A DNA stretch of 64,000 nt from Paraburkholderia phytofirmans PsJN (GTDB taxonomy: Bacteria > Pseudomonadota > Gammaproteobacteria > Burkholderiales > Burkholderiaceae): positions 2,480,001-2,544,000 of the forward strand of contig NC_010676.1 of the NCBI RefSeq assembly GCF_000020125.1, read 5' to 3'. Shown piece after piece: positions 63,665 through 64,000 of this stretch (positions within the stretch are counted from its first letter, which is position 1; each line of letters opens with the position of its first letter). The notes under the pieces were generated by a model, which was not told the origin of the DNA, searched no databases, and saw nothing but the letters and a program-made list of their open reading frames with translations. Made by a program: the position numbers and the translations under genes.

Positions 63665-64000
63665 TCAGAAGCGCGGGTTCTTACCACTGAAACTCGGGTC
63701 GTACTTCTGCATCTGCTTCAAGTCGTCGCGATTGCGCACGCCGCACGTTAGATACTGAGCATGCAATTCAGCCAGCCGCTCACGGTCGAGTTCGACGCCG
63801 AGGCCCGGTGCGCTGGGCACGCGCACCGCACCATTGTCGAAGCTCACGCGGCCACCCTTGATGACTTCTTCTTCCTGCCACGGGTAATGCGTGTCGCACG
63901 CATACGTCAGATTAGGAATGCTCGCCGCGACGTGGGTCATCGCCATCAAGCTAATGCCGAGGTGCGAGTTCGAGTGCATCGACATGCCGAGATCCCACAA
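63665..64000 (-). CDS. gudD: Glucarate dehydratase (C-terminal part)
   Basis: The gene runs off the right edge. The visible 111 residues end an enolase-superfamily enzyme; MSMHSNSHLGISLMAMTHVAASIPNLTYACDTHYPWQEEEVIKGG and the tail LHAQYLTCGVRNRDDLKQMQKYDPSFSGKNPRF fit glucarate dehydratase of the Pseudomonas type. It converts D-glucarate to 5-keto-4-deoxyglucarate. It reads in the same direction as the MFS carriers, about 220 bases upstream, and likely provides the substrate context for them. Confidence 0.9.
   Translation of the reverse strand: MWDLGMSMHSNSHLGISLMAMTHVAASIPNLTYACDTHYPWQEEEVIKGGRVSFDNGAVRVPSAPGLGVELDRERLAELHAQYLTCGVRNRDDLKQMQKYDPSFSGKNPRF

Overview
The window is high-GC DNA from a beta-proteobacterium, most likely Paraburkholderia or Burkholderia. 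This is judged from gene content (a Bce-like exopolysaccharide cluster, E. coli-type Kdo genes, gudD/exuT-like sugar-acid genes, many GlxA-like regulators) and codon bias. No rRNA, tRNA, CRISPR array or intact insertion sequence was seen.

Layout. 1-2 kb: the end of a sugar ABC transporter ATPase and a split chromate transporter. 2-5 kb: a PBP4-type lipoprotein, a small paralogue and a protein with an IS5-like N-terminal domain. 5-15 kb: a signalling block with a three-gene two-component operon (hybrid kinase, REC-PAS kinase, NarL-type regulator), a periplasmic binding protein and a four-PAS orphan kinase. 15-19 kb: a sugar-acid-type operon (MFS carrier, DHDPS-family aldolase/dehydratase, LacI regulator) with two LacI-type operators. 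19-22.6 kb: a two-gene unit pairing a KAS III-like ketosynthase with a CqsS-like membrane hybrid kinase, a possible undescribed cell-cell signalling system. 22.6-27.5 kb: low-coding DNA with two copies of a candidate structured small RNA, small genes and two GlxA-type AraC regulators. 27.5-52 kb: a Wzx/Wzy-dependent polysaccharide cluster. 52-54 kb: a second copy of the small-gene plus AraC module. 54-60 kb: galU, a GH63-like glucosidase, psuG and small genes. 60-64 kb: two MFS sugar-acid carriers and the end of glucarate dehydratase, with a striking triple 49-bp repeat.

Polysaccharide cluster. The minus-strand arm carries wza, wzb and wzc homologues, then kdsA-kdsC-kdsB-kdsD (CMP-Kdo supply), a regulator, and rfbBACD (dTDP-L-rhamnose). 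The plus-strand arm carries the initiating sugar-phosphate transferase, a dTDP-rhamnose 4-epimerase-like enzyme, a GT2 enzyme, a KpsS-like probable beta-Kdo transferase, flippase, acetyltransferase, polymerase, manC, a WecG-family transferase and a secreted beta-helix protein. With four transferases, a repeat unit of about four sugars that includes rhamnose or 6-deoxytalose and Kdo is inferred. galU at 54 kb supplies UDP-glucose. Three related GlxA-type regulators bracket the cluster and share an upstream CCAA-N4-TTGG element, suggesting joint control.
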